A stretch of DNA of 7,221 nucleotides from an uncultured Collinsella sp. Its GTDB lineage: Bacteria; Actinomycetota; Coriobacteriia; Coriobacteriales; Coriobacteriaceae. The stretch spans positions 1-7,221 of the forward strand of contig URWQ01000073.1 in NCBI GenBank assembly GCA_900551635.1, given 5' to 3'. The translations under genes were made by a program, and so were the position numbers. Under the pieces are notes generated by a model. The model did no database searches, was not told where the DNA came from, and saw only the letters and a program-made list of their open reading frames with translations. This document shows positions 5,842-7,221 of this stretch, piece by piece (position 1 is the first letter of the stretch; every line of letters begins with the position of its first letter).

Positions 5842-5912
5842 AAAAAATGGGTCGGGCCCCCGATTGCCCATGCGCGCGCAAAAGCACGCCGCGGCAATCT
5901 GGGGCCCGTCCC
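5842..5912 (-). terminator. Long intrinsic terminator after xerD
   Basis: Arms at 5849-5868 and 5893-5912 pair at 18 of 20 positions, mostly G-C. An inner stem (5872-5877 with 5884-5889) is capped by a 6-nt loop. On the minus strand the stem is followed by ATTTTTT (5848-5842). It begins 33 nt after the xerD stop, so it would end pyrG-xerD transcripts before the dcw promoter. The plus strand has no equivalent T-run, so it looks unidirectional. Confidence 0.88.
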
Positions 5913-5945
5913 CAAATACCTATAAATATGCAGGTCAGCGATGTG

Positions 5946-6887
5946 TTAACGATGTGCCAGCGGGTGCGCCGCCAGATAGACCTCGGTCAGTTGCGTACGA
6001 TCGACATGCGTGTAGACCTGCGTGGTCGATATATCGGCATGTCCCAAGATCTCCTGTAGCACACGGAGGTCTGCACCGCCCGCAAGCATATGGGTAGCAA
6101 AGGAGTGACGCAGCGTGTGGGGATGGAGTCCCACCAGCCCCACCTGGCGCCCGTAGCGCTCACAGATGGCATGGATGCCCTGGCGCGACAGACGGCGGCC
6201 GTTCTTATTTAAAAAGACCGCCGAGGTCTCGGTTCCGCGGGCATGGGCCGCCAAGCGAGAACGCCCCTCAGTTACATAGAGCATCAGAGCTCGCGCCGCG
6301 CTTCCCACCAGCGGGGACAGGCGTTCCTTTGATCCCTTACCGCGAACGAGCACAAAGCCATCGTCGATATGGATATCGCCCACATCGAGCCCCACCAACT
6401 CGCTCACACGTAAACCGCATCCGTAGAGCACTTCCAAGATGGCATGGTCGCGCAAGCCCATCTCGCCCTCGGGGAAGTCTTGATCGAGCAGCGCCGAGAC
6501 ATCCTCCACCGATAGATACTCCGGCAAACGCTCAGCCTTTTTAGGAAGGCGCAACGCCGCCGTTGGATTTTGGGCCACAGCCCCATCGCGCACCAAAAAG
6601 GCATGCAGGCCCTTCACGGCCGCAAGCGCACGCTCCACCGAGGCATCGGAATAGCCCCCATCGCGACGGTCGGCGACAAAGCCCTCCACGACCTGACGGG
6701 TCACCTCTTCAAAAGACACAATACCCGCCCGCTCCAGATAGGCGCAGTACGTCGTCAGGTCACGACGATAGGCCGCAATCGTGTTGCGCGCCAAACCCCG
6801 CTCGACCGCGAGGTAATCGAGATACTCCCCCGCCGCCACGGCGAGCGACGAGGGAGTAGCTTCGGTATGTTCCTTATTCGCCGGCAC
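5946..6887 (-). CDS. xerD: XerD-type tyrosine site-specific recombinase
   Basis: With the GTG start chosen here the product is 313 residues. The N-terminal SAM-like core-binding domain covers about 17-105 (EYLDYLAVERGLARNT). The catalytic domain has the full tyrosine-recombinase set: Arg160 (CGLRVSEL), Lys184 (GKGSKER), His257 and Arg260 (HTLRHSFATHML), His283 (LGHADISTT) and nucleophile Tyr292 (QVYTHV). Xer proteins resolve chromosome dimers at dif during division. The open frame continues upstream into pyrG, but that extension has no domain. GTG at 6887, 2 nt after the pyrG stop, suggests re-initiation; it has only AAGG directly abutting it. A GTG 16 codons later would give 297 residues, nearer the usual length. 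No adjacent integrase partner, phage gene or att-like repeat is seen, so a housekeeping role is likely. XerD versus XerC cannot be settled here. Confidence 0.9.
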   Translation of the reverse strand: MPANKEHTEATPSSLAVAAGEYLDYLAVERGLARNTIAAYRRDLTTYCAYLERAGIVSFEEVTRQVVEGFVADRRDGGYSDASVERALAAVKGLHAFLVRDGAVAQNPTAALRLPKKAERLPEYLSVEDVSALLDQDFPEGEMGLRDHAILEVLYGCGLRVSELVGLDVGDIHIDDGFVLVRGKGSKERLSPLVGSAARALMLYVTEGRSRLAAHARGTETSAVFLNKNGRRLSRQGIHAICERYGRQVGLVGLHPHTLRHSFATHMLAGGADLRVLQEILGHADISTTQVYTHVDRTQLTEVYLAAHPLAHR

Positions 6888-6889
6888 CC

Positions 6890-7221
6890 TTAGTCCGTAG
6901 CGAGGTTCATGGGCGTCACCTGCAGACGGTCGACACCCTCGTGCTGGCCGATCGAAGCGCGCACGAACTCGCGGAACAGCGGCTGCGGGTTGGTCGGGCG
7001 GCTCTTGAACTCGGGATGAGCCTGGGTTGCCACATACCACGGATGCACGTCGCGCGGCAGCTCGACCATCTCGACCAGGCGCTCGTCGGGCGACAGGCCC
7101 GAGATAACCAAACCGGCGTCCTCGAGCTGGTCGCGGAAGGCGTTGTTGAACTCAAAGCGATGACGGTGACGCTCGTAGACGAGTTCCTCGCCATATGCCT
7201 CGCGAGCGAGGGTATCGGCGG
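6890..7221 (-). CDS. pyrG: CTP synthase, C-terminal part (partial)
   Basis: The last 110 codons of CTP synthase, the ATP- and glutamine-dependent enzyme converting UTP to CTP; the 5' part lies beyond the window. The visible part is the end of the class I glutamine amidotransferase domain. It contains the [14 protein letters not shown] segment and [17 protein letters not shown], whose His-Pro-Glu supplies the His and Glu of the glutaminase catalytic triad. The Cys nucleophile would lie upstream, off the window. The gene ends VTPMNLATD followed by TAA and is separated from the proposed xerD start by 2 nt. Confidence 0.96.
   Translation of the reverse strand, partial: ADTLAREAYGEELVYERHRHRFEFNNAFRDQLEDAGLVISGLSPDERLVEMVELPRDVHPWYVATQAHPEFKSRPTNPQPLFREFVRASIGQHEGVDRLQVTPMNLATD

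Larger units (their letters stand above)
5484..5945 (-). other. 462-bp control region between xerD and the dcw cluster
   Basis: No credible gene lies here; the open frames on either strand have no family features and no good ribosome-binding sites. In transcription order the region holds the xerD terminator (5842-5912), a G-rich transcribed-strand stretch without clear structure (about 5758-5840), a nested dyad (5725-5750), an NrdR-like palindrome (5663-5682), a LexA-like box (5648-5661) overlapping another inverted repeat, the TGGGG array (5568-5622), the promoter (5552-5580) and an approximately 62-nt leader containing a second GC-rich dyad. Confidence 0.8.

Noticed and set aside
5549..5887. 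Open frames across the mraZ upstream region, including a 112-codon minus-strand frame
   Set aside because: They run through the promoter, the G-rich array and half of the terminator, with low-complexity translation and no ribosome-binding site.
5946..6887. The tyrosine recombinase as evidence of an integrated mobile element
   Set aside because: It matches housekeeping Xer proteins in length and motifs, sits in a conserved-looking pyrG context, and has no att-like repeats, tRNA or cargo genes near it.
6888..7040. The 51-residue upstream extension of the XerD frame
   Set aside because: It overlaps the pyrG coding sequence in another frame, and its Pro/Arg-rich translation has no recombinase homology; the SAM-like domain begins later.

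Overview
The window is a high-GC stretch with every gene on the minus strand. It carries the start of a division and cell-wall (dcw) cluster preceded by the end of a pyrG-xerD unit. In order of transcription (high to low coordinates): pyrG 3' end (6890-7221), xerD (5946-6887), a 462-bp gene-free region (5484-5945), mraZ (5049-5483), rsmH (4063-5028), an ftsL-like gene (3502-3972), ftsI (1619-3484), murF (68-1492) and the first 21 codons of mraY (1-64). The protein styles, the order pyrG-xerD-mraZ, the short FtsL-like protein and the Arg/Gly-rich FtsI tail suggest an actinobacterium, most likely a Coriobacteriia member such as Collinsella or a relative. That placement is inference from protein style and gene order, not from a marker gene.

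Region by region: pyrG and xerD are almost abutting (2 nt between the stop and the proposed GTG start). They are closed by a very long, strong-looking intrinsic terminator at 5842-5912. The dcw cluster therefore appears to be its own transcription unit, started from a well-formed sigma70-type promoter at 5552-5580 upstream of mraZ. The genes from mraZ to mraY lie close together (gaps of 20, 90, 17, 126 and 3 nt). No other terminator or convincing promoter is visible among them.

Working together: MraZ is the cluster's DNA-binding regulator; RsmH methylates 16S rRNA; the FtsL-like protein and FtsI belong to the septal peptidoglycan synthase complex; MurF makes UDP-MurNAc-pentapeptide; MraY loads it onto undecaprenyl phosphate. 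murE, often found between ftsI and murF, is not there; a 126-bp spacer takes its place.

The coding content is ordinary and I see no unknown multi-gene system. The part worth a second look is the control region upstream of mraZ. It holds an array of TGGGG units with a perfect 12-bp tandem repeat and G-quadruplex potential, two near-identical GC-rich dyads (one between the -35 and -10, one in the leader), a one-mismatch match to the Gram-positive LexA box, and next to it a palindrome very like an NrdR box.
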